Source: Sulfurimonas sp. (GTDB lineage Bacteria; Campylobacterota; Campylobacteria; Campylobacterales; Sulfurimonadaceae). From it: a stretch of 49,021 nt of DNA. Shown piece after piece: positions 8,874 through 17,783 of the stretch. Below the pieces are notes generated by a model. It was not told the origin of the DNA, ran no database searches, and worked only from the letters and a program-made list of their open reading frames with translations. Where the stretch lies: positions 1 to 49,021 of the forward strand of contig WFNM01000046.1 of NCBI GenBank assembly GCA_015488615.1, given 5' to 3'. Position 1 is the stretch's first letter, and each line of letters starts with the position of its first letter. The translations under genes were made by a program, and so were the position numbers.

Positions 8874-10679
8874 TTATTTATAAAACATTTTTATAATATT
8901 TGCATCTTTTGTACTTAAAACAGTACTTATTTCCTCAAGCGAAATTTTTTTGAGCTCTTCAAATGTTCCAAAGTACTGAAGAAGTTTTACTATTTTGGCT
9001 TGTGAAATACCTTTGATTGCGAGCAATTTACTCTCTTGATCAAGTTTAAGTTTTGTTTTCTTATGAAAAGTGATAGCTGCACGATGAGCTTCATCGCGTA
9101 GATTTTGTGTCCATTGAAGTCTTTTGTCACTATTTTTCAGACGAAGTATTTTATCCTTTGTGTAAAGAATATCGTTTGCTTTTCCTTTTGCACGGTGTGT
9201 TTTAGTATCTATTTTTTCTTTAGAAATAGCGATGACTTCTAGGTTGATGGCATTTGAGCCTAGTATCTCTAGAGCGAGTTTGAGTAGAGTTGCTCCTCCA
9301 TCGAGTACCCAAAGATCTGGTGGAGAACTTTTTTTAAAACTATTGACTCTTCTGGTGAGTGTCTCTCTCATTTGTCCATATTCATCTTTTGCTTCAAGGT
9401 GATAGGTGCGGTAGGATTTTTTATCAAACTTTCCATCTTCATAAACTATCATCGCTCCAACAGTAGCAACTCCTGAGATGTGAGAGTTATCAAAACATTC
9501 TACTCGTGAGGGAAGTTTCTCTAGTTTGCAGAGTTCTTGAATCTGAAGTGGTATGACTCTATGATCGGTTTTCTTATCTTTTTTTAGTAGTTCTTCTGCA
9601 TTTAAGAGTGCTAAGTCTATTAAATCCTTGCGTTTACCTCTCTGTGGTGTAGAGATATTTGCCTTTTTCTCAAAGACTTTACAGAGGTGAGTCTCTAAAC
9701 TTTCTTGAGATTCTATGGTTTTAGCGATAAGAATAGGAGCGACTATAGGAGGTTTTTCCTCTTTATAGTAATCAAGTATAGCTCTTAAGTAGAGTTCATC
9801 CTCAAAAAACTCTTCCTCTTTGATATTTATGTAGTCATGAGAGGAAGAGATAATCTTTCCATTTCGCATAAAAATACGAACGATGACTGCACGAGTCGTC
9901 GAGTTTCTTACAGCAAAAATATCATAGTTTTCATTAGTAGCAAAATCTATTTTACTTTTTATCTCTGAGCGACCTATTCGCTCACAGCGATCACGAAGTT
10001 CTGCCGCTTCTTCAAAACGCATCTCCTCAGCATAAAAGCTCATCTTAGATTCAAGCTCTTTAAGGAGAAGTTTTTTGTTCTTTATGAGTGATGTGGCAAG
10101 GTCAAGCTCTTTTTGATAACGCTCTTTTGAGATAGGAAGTTCACAGGGTCCAAGGCATTTATCTATTTGATAATAAAGACAAAGCTTATGCGACTTTAAG
10201 CAGGACTTCTTCTGTACGAGTTTACAAAGTTCATACACAGAGTCTAGAATATCTCTTGCTCCTATAGAGTAAGGACCATAGTATGTAATACTTTTACTTT
10301 TTAATATTTTGCGAGTAATGTCAAAACGCGGGTACTTTTCATCCGTGTCTAAATATATGTAAGGGTAAGTTTTATCGTCTCGAAGTAAAATATTATACTT
10401 AGGGTTGAGCTGTTTGATGAGTGAGTTCTCAAGTATAAGGGCATCATGCTCACTATTTACTACAATATAGTTTAGTGAATGTGTTTGTTCTATCATCTTA
10501 GTGATACGAACAGAGAGTTTTGTACTTGGACCTAAAATAGGGGTAAACTGCCAGTAACTCTTGACACGATTACTAAGATTTTTCGCTTTTCCAATGTAGA
10601 GGAGATGCCCCTCTTTGTCAAAGTACTGATAAACACCAGCGGATGAAGGAAGTTGTGTAATAGTCTCTTTAAGTGTCAT
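8874..10679 (-). CDS. uvrC: Excinuclease ABC subunit C (UvrC)
   Basis: UvrC makes both incisions in nucleotide excision repair after recruitment by UvrB. The 601 residues carry the GIY-YIG nuclease domain (GVY at 15-17, YIG at 28-30). Cysteines 160, 167, 175 and 179 match the spacing of the four ligands of the UvrC iron-sulfur cluster. The UvrB-binding UVR motif lies at about 205-240. The RNase H-like nuclease domain has Asp397 (CFDNSHISG), Asp460 (VLDGG) and His532 (AHRAA). A C-terminal helix-hairpin-helix pair begins near 550. The start overlaps the end of the upstream DUF721-like gene by 11 bp, which suggests translational coupling. No damage to the gene is seen. Confidence 0.98.
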   Translation of the reverse strand: MTLKETITQLPSSAGVYQYFDKEGHLLYIGKAKNLSNRVKSYWQFTPILGPSTKLSVRITKMIEQTHSLNYIVVNSEHDALILENSLIKQLNPKYNILLRDDKTYPYIYLDTDEKYPRFDITRKILKSKSITYYGPYSIGARDILDSVYELCKLVQKKSCLKSHKLCLYYQIDKCLGPCELPISKERYQKELDLATSLIKNKKLLLKELESKMSFYAEEMRFEEAAELRDRCERIGRSEIKSKIDFATNENYDIFAVRNSTTRAVIVRIFMRNGKIISSSHDYINIKEEEFFEDELYLRAILDYYKEEKPPIVAPILIAKTIESQESLETHLCKVFEKKANISTPQRGKRKDLIDLALLNAEELLKKDKKTDHRVIPLQIQELCKLEKLPSRVECFDNSHISGVATVGAMIVYEDGKFDKKSYRTYHLEAKDEYGQMRETLTRRVNSFKKSSPPDLWVLDGGATLLKLALEILGSNAINLEVIAISKEKIDTKTHRAKGKANDILYTKDKILRLKNSDKRLQWTQNLRDEAHRAAITFHKKTKLKLDQESKLLAIKGISQAKIVKLLQYFGTFEELKKISLEEISTVLSTKDANIIKMFYK

Positions 10680-11148
10680 TTTCTTCTTGCTTCTCTTTTT
10701 TAATAATATCTTGAATACTTTGCATAAGCTCTTTTAGTTTTTCATCGTGTACTTTTATCTCTATATCTCCAGAAGCACGCTCAAAATATTTGAGCTTGTG
10801 TGTTTGTGTCTTATGTAAGTTCAGTGGAACCTTTGGTTTATGGTCAACATAGACTATTACATCTTCTATCTCTATGTCGTTACACTCCATAAAACGCTCA
10901 GATTGTAAAATCATTGGGGAGTTTAAAACCATTTTAATCGTATTTATAATATTATCTTTATCATATTTATTGAGTGCAGCTGTAATGGTGATAAAAAGTA
11001 TCTTTTTATGTATATAGCCATGTTTCACACTGCGTTTAAGTGCCGGCAAAATAGTCGACATAAGTTTATCGATACATTTATTGTGTAATAATTTTTTAAA
11101 TTGAGGTTTATATTGAATAGTAGTAATAATATCTTGCACATTTTTCAT
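10669..11148 (-). CDS. Small conserved protein, possibly DUF721/DciA-like
   Basis: This 159-residue basic protein begins with a helical stretch, then has [22 protein letters not shown] followed by a segment that resembles the DUF721 pattern, in which a strand-rich core follows Leu-Pro. DUF721 includes DciA, the helicase operator that loads DnaB in bacteria lacking DnaC. The similarity is weak and by eye. The C-terminal third is highly charged, with a coiled-coil-like Lys/Glu end. The gene is divergent from the LptM-like gene and its first 36 bp overlap that gene's 5' end. It overlaps uvrC by 11 bp. If it is not DciA-like, it is an uncharacterised uvrC-linked gene. Confidence 0.6.
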   Translation of the reverse strand: MKNVQDIITTIQYKPQFKKLLHNKCIDKLMSTILPALKRSVKHGYIHKKILFITITAALNKYDKDNIINTIKMVLNSPMILQSERFMECNDIEIEDVIVYVDHKPKVPLNLHKTQTHKLKYFERASGDIEIKVHDEKLKELMQSIQDIIKKEKQEENDT

Positions 11149-11307
11149 GCTCTTATTATAGCAAGCTTTCTCTTTAGTTTGAGTGGGTGTGGCTATAAGG
11201 CCCCTCCATATTATGAGAAGAGTGCTCCTTCCGAAGATGAAAATGTGAAGTTTATCTTAGAAAAGAAAAAGTTTCCAGTACAAGAAAATAACGAGACCTG
11301 TGAATAA
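11113..11307 (+). CDS. Small lipoprotein, LptM-like
   Basis: The predicted 64-residue protein has a hydrophobic signal segment and the lipobox Leu23-Ser-Gly-Cys26, followed at once by GYKAPPYY. That Cys-Gly-x-Lys-x-Pro pattern resembles LptM (YifL), the small lipoprotein that helps LptD reach its oxidised mature form. I chose the TTG at 11113 because a GAGG Shine-Dalgarno lies 6 bases upstream; TTG codons at 11101 and 11134 are alternatives. The 5' end overlaps the divergent DUF721-like gene. The stop overlaps the nadB start in TAATG, so the two are probably translationally coupled. lptD is also in this window, at 19503. The rest of the protein is polar and not recognised. Confidence 0.65.
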   Translation: MNSSNNILHIFHALIIASFLFSLSGCGYKAPPYYEKSAPSEDENVKFILEKKKFPVQENNETCE

Positions 11308-12755
11308 TGTTTAGATACGATGTAATAATAATCGGTGCAGGAGTGGCTGGTCTTTATGCTGCGATGAAGCTTCCTAAGAGTAAAAATGTACTTATCATCA
11401 ACAAGCGCGAGACCTTTAAGTGTAACACTTTTTATGCACAAGGTGGTGTTGCCTTAGCTCGTGATAAAGATGATATTGAACCTCACATTCAGGATACTCT
11501 TAATGCAGGTGCTGGACTTTGTGATGCAAAAGCAGTTTCAATCCTCTCTGAGTATTCGCGTGAAGCTATTGATAATTTAGTAGAGAAAGGTTTTGAGTTT
11601 GATAGCGATGCAAATGGTGAACTTCTTTACACAAAAGAAGCTGCACACTCATGTAAGAGAATACTTCATGCTGGTGGGGATGCAACTGGGCGCTATCTTC
11701 ACCACTTCTTACTCTCACAAAACCCTCATGCCATGCTCGCAAACGCGAGAGTAGTTGACCTTCTCATCAAGGACGGAGAGTGTTATGGTGTGACGGTACT
11801 TGATCATAGAACCAGTAAAAACATTTATGCAAAAGAGGTCATCATTGCAAGTGGTGGGGTAGGTTCACTTTATGAGTACCATACGAATGCACCTTGTATC
11901 AGTGCGGATATGCAAGGGCTTTGTGAGATGAAAGGCATCGAGCTTGATAGAATGGAGATGCTACAGTTTCACCCAACGGTTTTTGTAGATAGTAACAATG
12001 CTCAAAAGATGCTTTTAACTGAAGCACTCAGAGGTGAGGGTGCTACTATAGAAGATGAAAATGGTAAAAGATTTCTTTTTGAGTATGATGAACGTGGAGA
12101 ACTAGCTTCTCGTGATATTGTTAGTAAGTCTATTTATCTGCATAAGAAAAAGACAGGGATGAATGTTTATCTCTGTTTTGAAAACTTCGAAACAGAGTAT
12201 TTTGAGAAGCGTTTTCCAAATATCTGTACAACACTGAGAGGTTTAGGATTCAATGTCCCTATGCAAAAAGTGCCAATTTCTCCAGCATTTCATTATGCCA
12301 TTGGCGGTATACGAAGTGATTTAAGCGGGAGAGTACCAAGTGTGAAAAACCTTTATGCCATAGGTGAAGTTGCTTCAACTCGTGTACACGGTGCTAATCG
12401 CCTTGCATCAAACTCTCTCCTTGAAGGATTGGTTTTTGCAGCACGAGCAGTTGAAAATATACTCAAAAACAAGGAAAATAAAGAATTTGTAGAATTTGAA
12501 GTATCACAAAGTCTTATGAGTTTGAAGGGTGACAAGGCGAAAAAGAACCAACTTAGACGAATAATGTGGGAAAATGTCTCAATCATACGAACAAAACACG
12601 GATTAAATGATGCATTAGAGTCAATTAATGCTCTTTTAAAAGAAAATATTGGTACACTACTGAAATTTCGTTTACTAACAGCTAAAGCGATAGTCTCAGG
12701 GGCACTTTCTAGGGACAAATCTATAGGTGTACATACGATGCAAGAGGAGAAATAA
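11307..12755 (+). CDS. nadB: L-aspartate oxidase (NadB)
   Basis: NadB oxidises L-aspartate to iminoaspartate, the first step of de novo NAD synthesis, with NadA using the product. The 482-residue flavoprotein has an N-terminal FAD dinucleotide fold (IIIGAGVAGLYAA, glycines 10, 12 and 15). It also has the conserved FYAQGGVALA loop, FHPTVF, the active-site stretch LTEALRGEGA and the C-terminal HGANRLASNSLLEGL flavin motif. It is somewhat shorter than E. coli NadB (about 540) because the C-terminal helical domain is reduced. The start overlaps the upstream lipoprotein stop by one base, and nhaD begins immediately after its stop. nadA and nadC are not in the window. Confidence 0.96.
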   Translation: MFRYDVIIIGAGVAGLYAAMKLPKSKNVLIINKRETFKCNTFYAQGGVALARDKDDIEPHIQDTLNAGAGLCDAKAVSILSEYSREAIDNLVEKGFEFDSDANGELLYTKEAAHSCKRILHAGGDATGRYLHHFLLSQNPHAMLANARVVDLLIKDGECYGVTVLDHRTSKNIYAKEVIIASGGVGSLYEYHTNAPCISADMQGLCEMKGIELDRMEMLQFHPTVFVDSNNAQKMLLTEALRGEGATIEDENGKRFLFEYDERGELASRDIVSKSIYLHKKKTGMNVYLCFENFETEYFEKRFPNICTTLRGLGFNVPMQKVPISPAFHYAIGGIRSDLSGRVPSVKNLYAIGEVASTRVHGANRLASNSLLEGLVFAARAVENILKNKENKEFVEFEVSQSLMSLKGDKAKKNQLRRIMWENVSIIRTKHGLNDALESINALLKENIGTLLKFRLLTAKAIVSGALSRDKSIGVHTMQEEK

Positions 12756-14114
12756 ATGGAACATAGTTCAGTAGTTGGCGAGGCATTAAAAGCCGGTCAT
12801 GTATTAATAGAAGGGCAGGCGGTAAACCTTGCTACAAGTTGGGTGGGTTGGTTAAGTTTAGCTGTATTTGTATTAGCATATTACTTTATTGCCACTGAAG
12901 ATAGGTACGAGGTAAATAAGGCAAAACCAGCCCTTTTTGCAGGTACTTTTATGTTTATGCTTATAGGTATTTTTTATGCCATAAATGGACTTGATCCAGA
13001 TCCTTTACATGATGAACTAGAACACCTTATCCTTGAGATTGCAGAGATTTTCTTCTTCTTACTTGTGGCAATGACTTACATCGAAACACTTATAGAACGC
13101 GGTGTTTTTGATCTTATGAAGTTTAAACTTGTTTCAAAAGGCTATACATATAAAAAGCTTTTTTGGCTAACAGGTCTTTTAGCATTTTTTATCTCTCCCG
13201 TTGCGGATAACCTAACAACTGCACTTATCCTATCAACTGTACTTTTTACAATTGATAAGAAAAATCTAGCGTTTTTAGTTCCAGGTGCGATAAATATTGT
13301 AGTTGCGGCAAATGCTGGTGGTGCTTGGTCTCCATTTGGTGATATTACAACACTTATGGCTTGGACTGCAAATAAGGGTGAGTTTGTTGACTTCCTTTAT
13401 TTATTCCCAGCCTCTGTTCTTGGTTGGTTTGTTACGGCATTTTTACTCTCTCTTTCAGTACCTAGTGGACAGCCTCCATTTGATGCAGCTAGCGAGAAAA
13501 AACCAAAAGTTTTAGATGGTGGTATGGGTGTAGCTTACTTAGGTGTGGCTACAATTGTTATGGCTGTTTTAGGACATCAGTTTTTCCACTTCCCAGCTAT
13601 GTGGGGTATGATGTTTGGTATGGCTGTACTTAAGCTTTACTCTATTTTCCTTACAAAAAGTGGGGCGAACTCATTTAATATTTATGTAAATATGCAAAAA
13701 GTAGAGAATGATACACTTCTTTTCTTTTTTGGTATTCTCTCTGCTGTTGGTGCACTTCACTATTTAGGTTTCTTAGAGTATATTCACCATATGTATGAGT
13801 TAGTTGGACCAACTGCTGCGAATGTTGGTGTAGGTTTCCTCTCAGCTATCGTTGATAATGTACCTGTTATGTCGGCGATACTTAAATCATCTCCAACTAT
13901 GGATATCTCACAATGGATGCTTGTTACAATGACAGCCGGTGTTGGGGGATCTCTTATCTCTTTTGGATCAGCTGCAGGTGTTGGTGTCATGGGTAGACTT
14001 CATGGTATTTATACTTTTGGTTCGCACATGAAACATGCATGGACTATCTTAGTAGGTTACATAGTATCTGTATCTATATGGTACTTTCAGTTTGAGGTTT
14101 TAGGACTTTACTAA
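12756..14114 (+). CDS. nhaD: NhaD-family sodium/proton antiporter
   Basis: This is a 452-residue polytopic inner-membrane protein with about 11-12 hydrophobic segments. The motifs SPVADNLTTALI and ANAGGAWSPFGDITT match the NhaD family of Na+/H+ antiporters, which export sodium and are common in marine and halophilic bacteria. A second half-motif, AIVDNVPVMSAIL, mirrors the first and fits the internal repeat of this ion transporter superfamily. The ATG begins directly after the nadB stop, so it is read from the same message. It is followed by a 73-bp repeat at 14121. A second antiporter, of the NhaC type, lies at 32.6 kb. Confidence 0.93.
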   Translation: MEHSSVVGEALKAGHVLIEGQAVNLATSWVGWLSLAVFVLAYYFIATEDRYEVNKAKPALFAGTFMFMLIGIFYAINGLDPDPLHDELEHLILEIAEIFFFLLVAMTYIETLIERGVFDLMKFKLVSKGYTYKKLFWLTGLLAFFISPVADNLTTALILSTVLFTIDKKNLAFLVPGAINIVVAANAGGAWSPFGDITTLMAWTANKGEFVDFLYLFPASVLGWFVTAFLLSLSVPSGQPPFDAASEKKPKVLDGGMGVAYLGVATIVMAVLGHQFFHFPAMWGMMFGMAVLKLYSIFLTKSGANSFNIYVNMQKVENDTLLFFFGILSAVGALHYLGFLEYIHHMYELVGPTAANVGVGFLSAIVDNVPVMSAILKSSPTMDISQWMLVTMTAGVGGSLISFGSAAGVGVMGRLHGIYTFGSHMKHAWTILVGYIVSVSIWYFQFEVLGLY

Positions 14115-14120
14115 AACTAG

Positions 14121-14193
14121 CTCTTGTTCCCATTTTATAAATGGGGATGCCTCTTAGAGTATCAATTCCCATACATAATATGGGAACTAGACA
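14121..14193. repeat. REPIN-like 73-bp element, copy A
   Basis: Two hairpins lie in tandem. The first is TTCCCATTT-TAT-AAATGGGGA (14127-14147) and the second TTCCCATA-CATAA-TATGGGAA (14166-14186). The outer ends, CTTGTTCCC and GGGAACTAG, are inverted relative to each other, giving the paired-palindrome layout of REPIN elements. A second copy of exactly the same length, about 74% identical by my hand alignment (54 of 73), lies at 30385-30457. Both copies begin within 20 bp of a stop codon. The rest of the 183-bp gap before guaA is AT-rich and should hold the guaA promoter, but no box stands out. Confidence 0.75.
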
Positions 14194-14297
14194 TTGCAGA
14201 GATATCCTTCTTTCTTTTATTTCTTATAAACCAAATATTAATCTTTATTATTGTATCCTTTCATAATTAATAATTCCATTTTTTTAAAGGCATATAT

Positions 14298-15836
14298 ATG
14301 ACAAATGTTAGCATAATCGTTTTAGATTTTGGTTCTCAATATACTCAACTTATCGCTCGTCGTCTTCGTGAAGACAAGATTTACTGCGAAATCCTTCCTT
14401 ATCATACTTCTGTTGAAGAGATTAAAAGTAAAAACCCTAAGGGTATTATACTTAGTGGTGGTCCATCTTCTGTATATAATGAAGATGCTTATGAAGTAGA
14501 TCAGGGTGTTTACTCAATGGGTATTCCCGTTTTAGGTATCTGTTATGGTATGCAACGTATTGCAGTTGATTTTGGTGGAAGCGTTATTCGTTCCGATCAC
14601 CATGAGTATGGTAAAGCTGAGTTAAAACTAGAGACTAAGTCTCCACTTTTAGCTGATTGTGATGATGACCGCATCGTATGGATGTCCCACTCTGATAAGG
14701 TAGATACTCTTCCAGAAGGTTTTGCTCCTATTGCTACATCTGCAAACTCTCCTTATGCGGCTATTGCCAATGAAGAGAAACGTGTTTATGCAATGCAGTT
14801 TCACCCAGAAGTACAGCACTCAGAAGAGGGTTACCTTATGCTTCGTAACTTTGCAAAGAATATTTGTGGAGTAACTGAAAAATGGAAAATGGAACACTTC
14901 TTAAAACAACAAATAGAATCTATTCGTGAAAAAGTAGGGACAGGTAAAGTTCTTTGTGGTCTTAGCGGTGGAGTTGATAGCTCTGTTGTAGCAGCTATGC
15001 TTTATGAGGCAATTGGTGATCAGCTTATTCCAGTATTTGTTGATAATGGTCTTTTACGTAAGGGCGAAAGAGAACAAGTTCAAGAAGTTTTCAAAATCAA
15101 TTTAAAAGCACCACTTGTTACAGTTGATGCTGTAGATAATTTTCTTGGAAAACTTGAAGGTATTTCTGATCCTGAGCAAAAGCGTAAAATCATTGGACAT
15201 ACTTTTATAGAAGAGTTTGAAAAAGAGGCTAAAAAGCACGACGGTATTAAGTTTCTTGCACAAGGAACACTCTATCCCGATGTTATTGAGTCAATAAGCG
15301 TAAATGGTCCATCCGAAGTTATTAAGTCTCACCACAATGTTGGTGGTCTTCCTGATTGGATGGACTTTGAGTTAATTGAGCCACTTCGTGAACTCTTTAA
15401 AGATGAGGTTCGCAAAATTGGTTTAGAGCTTGGACTTCCAGCTGATATGATTAATCGTCACCCATTCCCTGGGCCTGGTTTAGCTATTAGAATTATGGGT
15501 GATGTTAATGTTCCTGACTTAACAATCCTTCGTGAAGCTGATGTTATCTTACTTGATGAACTTAAAGCGAGTGGATATTATACGAAAACTTGGCAAGCAT
15601 TTGCAGTTTTACTTAATGTGAAATCAGTTGGTGTTATGGGCGATAACCGCACTTACGATAACACTGTGTGTGTTCGTGTTGTTGAGGCTGTTGATGGTAT
15701 GACAGCTACATTTGCACACTTACCTCATGATTTACTAGAAAGAATTTCTCGTCGAATCATTAATGAAGTTGATGGTATAAATCGTGTTGTTTACGATATT
15801 TCAAGTAAACCACCAGCAACTATTGAGTGGGAATAA
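14298..15836 (+). CDS. guaA: GMP synthase (glutamine-hydrolysing)
   Basis: GuaA converts XMP to GMP using ATP and glutamine. The 512-residue protein has the class I glutamine amidotransferase domain with its nucleophile Cys82 (GICYGMQ) and His169 and Glu171 (QFHPEVQ). The ATP pyrophosphatase domain follows, with the P-loop-like GLSGGVDSS at about 221-229. The C-terminal dimerisation domain carries [10 protein letters not shown]. The length is typical and the gene intact. An AAAGG ribosome site lies 7 bases before the ATG. hemD follows after 15 bp on the same strand. With purD at 17.8 kb, this stretch is a purine-rich neighbourhood. Confidence 0.98.
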   Translation: MTNVSIIVLDFGSQYTQLIARRLREDKIYCEILPYHTSVEEIKSKNPKGIILSGGPSSVYNEDAYEVDQGVYSMGIPVLGICYGMQRIAVDFGGSVIRSDHHEYGKAELKLETKSPLLADCDDDRIVWMSHSDKVDTLPEGFAPIATSANSPYAAIANEEKRVYAMQFHPEVQHSEEGYLMLRNFAKNICGVTEKWKMEHFLKQQIESIREKVGTGKVLCGLSGGVDSSVVAAMLYEAIGDQLIPVFVDNGLLRKGEREQVQEVFKINLKAPLVTVDAVDNFLGKLEGISDPEQKRKIIGHTFIEEFEKEAKKHDGIKFLAQGTLYPDVIESISVNGPSEVIKSHHNVGGLPDWMDFELIEPLRELFKDEVRKIGLELGLPADMINRHPFPGPGLAIRIMGDVNVPDLTILREADVILLDELKASGYYTKTWQAFAVLLNVKSVGVMGDNRTYDNTVCVRVVEAVDGMTATFAHLPHDLLERISRRIINEVDGINRVVYDISSKPPATIEWE

Positions 15837-15851
15837 GCGAAAGCTTTTCCC

Positions 15852-16481
15852 ATGCCAAAACAGATTTACCTTTTTTCTATCTCCTCGCATCCTGATGCAA
15901 TTAGTGTTAACTCCTTAGATATTAGTTTCTTTAAACCCTTCATTAACTTTTTGAATTATGATTATCTCATACTTACTTCAAAACAGGCTGTAAAAGCACT
16001 AAAGCAGTATAAAAAAGAGGAATATATAGAAAAAAAAGCTCTCTGTATTTCTACTCAGACAGCAAAATCTTATGAGCAGCTTAATGGTCAAGTTTTAGAA
16101 CTTGGTTCTGGCTATGGAGATAACTTGAAAGATATTATTAAAAAGTATCCAAAAGAGATAAAATGGCTCTATCTTCGTGCAGAGACAATAGCCTCTAGTT
16201 TTGCTTCAGAGTTACAAGAAGAACACTACAAGATAGAAGAGAGAGTTGTTTATAGGAGTGAGTGTTCAGATGCTATTCAAAATGTATATGTGCATAAAAA
16301 TGCAGTTTTTATTTTTACCTCTCCCTCAAGTGTGAAATGTTTTTTAAAAACACATACAATTGAGAAGGATAAAGAAGTTATTGTCATAGGCAAAACAACG
16401 GCAAAAGCACTCCCAAAGCAAATAAAGTATAAGATAGCAAAAGAAAAAACTATACAGAGCTGTTTTGAGGAGATAGAATGA
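15852..16481 (+). CDS. hemD: Uroporphyrinogen-III synthase (HemD)
   Basis: HemD cyclises hydroxymethylbilane to uroporphyrinogen III, the branch point to haem, sirohaem and cobalamin. The 209 residues fit the family's usual length and its two-lobed fold. Recognisable pieces are YLILTSKQAVKAL near the N-terminus, WLYLRAETIAS in the middle, and IFTSPSSVKCFL plus VIVIGKTTAKAL in the second lobe, which correspond to the 'TS..av' and 'IG..TA..l' patterns. Sequence conservation in this family is always low, so recognition rests on these patterns. Its stop overlaps the start of the next gene in ATGA. Confidence 0.85.
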   Translation: MPKQIYLFSISSHPDAISVNSLDISFFKPFINFLNYDYLILTSKQAVKALKQYKKEEYIEKKALCISTQTAKSYEQLNGQVLELGSGYGDNLKDIIKKYPKEIKWLYLRAETIASSFASELQEEHYKIEERVVYRSECSDAIQNVYVHKNAVFIFTSPSSVKCFLKTHTIEKDKEVIVIGKTTAKALPKQIKYKIAKEKTIQSCFEEIE

Positions 16482-17467
16482 AAAAAATCATTGTAATATT
16501 TATACTACTATATGTTTCCTCCTCTATGGCTGATGAGTATGTGCGAAGTATTAGAGTTGCAAGTTTTTACACTCAATCGAGGGCTCAGAAAGCTATTCCT
16601 ACCATAGAAGAACTCTCTTTAGATTTTCATCCTTGTAGAGAAAATATAGTTTATAGGGTTAGAAGAATAGGCAAATATTATGTTCTTTTAGTCGAGCCTT
16701 TTAGAAATAAACTACTTCTGCAAGGTACTTTAGATAAGATACGAATTCTTTATCCAGATGCTTATGTGAGTAAGTATAAAAAAAGTGATGAAAATCTCCC
16801 TTTTAAACTCGCTTCTTATGAAAAGAAAAGCAGACTAGAGACTTCCAAAAAAGTAGAAAAAGTAAATCCTCCCGCAGTGATGATAAAAGAGCCGAAAAAG
16901 ATTAAGACTGTGACGAAAGTTGTAATAAAAAAAGAGTATATTGAAAGTCAATATAAAGTACTATTTTATTTTATTTTTGCTCTTCTTATTGGAACAGTAC
17001 TCTTTTTTGGAATGAAAATAAATCAAAAAAAAGAGAAAAAACTTCTTAAACAAGAGAGTGAAGATTCTTCTCTGGAAGCAGAAAAAGAAGGTATACTTGA
17101 AGATGAATTTGATGATCTAGATCTAGATGATGATATTGATTTTGAAGAGAGTATAGATGCACTTGATCTTTTAGGAGAAACTAGAGAAAATTTACAGGAG
17201 GCTGTAACTTCTGAAAAACCCCTATCCTTAGAGGTGAAAAAACTTATAGAAGACTCAAAGGTTTCTATAAAGAAGATTCAAGAGTATTCAGTACACAATA
17301 GAGAAAAAGAGATGCTTCAAGAGATCTTACTTTTGAAGGCTTTAAGTGAGAGTCTTGCACTTTATCTTAATGAAACTTTAGTCGAAAGTGTAAAAAGTGA
17401 ATCGCTTGAGAGAGAAGTCTCTAAAATAACAAAACTTCTTGAAAATGTTTCAAGCACTAAAGAGTAA
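16478..17467 (+). CDS. SPOR-like membrane protein with acidic cytoplasmic tail, function unknown
   Basis: The 329-residue protein starts with a signal-like segment (1-18). Residues 22-100 look like a divergent SPOR domain (SIRVASFYTQSRAQKAI and YYVLLVEPFRN); SPOR domains bind denuded peptidoglycan. A Lys-rich stretch leads to one membrane segment at about 160-179. The rest is a cytoplasmic tail with a very acidic Asp/Glu/Leu patch (near 207-235) and a helical C-terminus. The topology suggests a periplasmic wall-sensing domain tethered to a cytoplasmic interaction tail. It overlaps hemD by 4 bp (ATGA). No enzymatic motif is seen. The name rests on the weak SPOR resemblance. Confidence 0.6.
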   Translation: MKKIIVIFILLYVSSSMADEYVRSIRVASFYTQSRAQKAIPTIEELSLDFHPCRENIVYRVRRIGKYYVLLVEPFRNKLLLQGTLDKIRILYPDAYVSKYKKSDENLPFKLASYEKKSRLETSKKVEKVNPPAVMIKEPKKIKTVTKVVIKKEYIESQYKVLFYFIFALLIGTVLFFGMKINQKKEKKLLKQESEDSSLEAEKEGILEDEFDDLDLDDDIDFEESIDALDLLGETRENLQEAVTSEKPLSLEVKKLIEDSKVSIKKIQEYSVHNREKEMLQEILLLKALSESLALYLNETLVESVKSESLEREVSKITKLLENVSSTKE

Positions 17468-17496
17468 CTCTCAAAGTAAATCAAGTTAGATTTTTG

Positions 17497-17502
17497 TATA
17501 AT
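17497..17502 (+). promoter_or_regulatory. -10 box for the 6S-like RNA
   Basis: A consensus TATAAT follows a T-run. It lies 8 bases before the A at 17510, where the long closing stem of the downstream RNA begins, so the predicted start and the structure agree. No clear -35 box is seen, as is usual for Campylobacterota. Confidence 0.65.
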
Positions 17503-17509
17503 TATACAT

Positions 17510-17710
17510 AGATAGTCTGAGTGGTTCGATTAATCGTACCAATGAGGGTTCTACATATTCAATTAGAGGACATGTAGAGCTTTTGAGTGCAGTGGTATCG
17601 TCTGAGGTATGTTCACTCTGCCGAGATATTGTCGCCATAGAAAGTTCTCTCTTCTCCCAAATTCGGCTTTTAGAACCGAACCAATTACGAGGCGGCCATT
17701 TGGGCTATCT
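17510..17710 (+). ncRNA. ssrS: 6S RNA-like regulatory RNA upstream of purD
   Basis: About 200 nt without a protein gene. The first 15 bases (AGATAGTCTGAGTGG) pair over their full length with the last 15 (17696-17710) if G-U pairs are allowed, giving one long rod. Inner helices include TCTACAT with ATGTAGA (about 17550-17579) and TTCGG with CCGAA (about 17663-17680). A TATAAT box precedes it and a strong hairpin with a T-run follows. 6S RNA binds sigma-70 RNA polymerase and is a closed rod with a central bubble. In other epsilonproteobacteria it lies upstream of purD, to my recollection. I exclude tmRNA, RNase P and SRP RNA on size and missing signature motifs. The identity is inferred from context and fold. 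Confidence 0.72.
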
Positions 17711-17716
17711 ATTTAT

Positions 17717-17765
17717 AAAAGTATTTATTAATGAGACATTTGTCTTTTAAATAAATACTTTTTTT
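17717..17765 (+). terminator. Rho-independent terminator after the 6S-like RNA
   Basis: A 13-bp perfect stem (AAAAGTATTTATT paired with 17750-17762) closes a loop that holds a smaller AGACA/TGTCT hairpin. The right arm runs into seven consecutive Ts (17759-17765). It ends the small RNA just before the purD ribosome site at 17773. Since no separate purD promoter is obvious, some read-through may supply purD. Confidence 0.75.
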
Positions 17766-17783
17766 ATTTTATGGAGCAATTAT

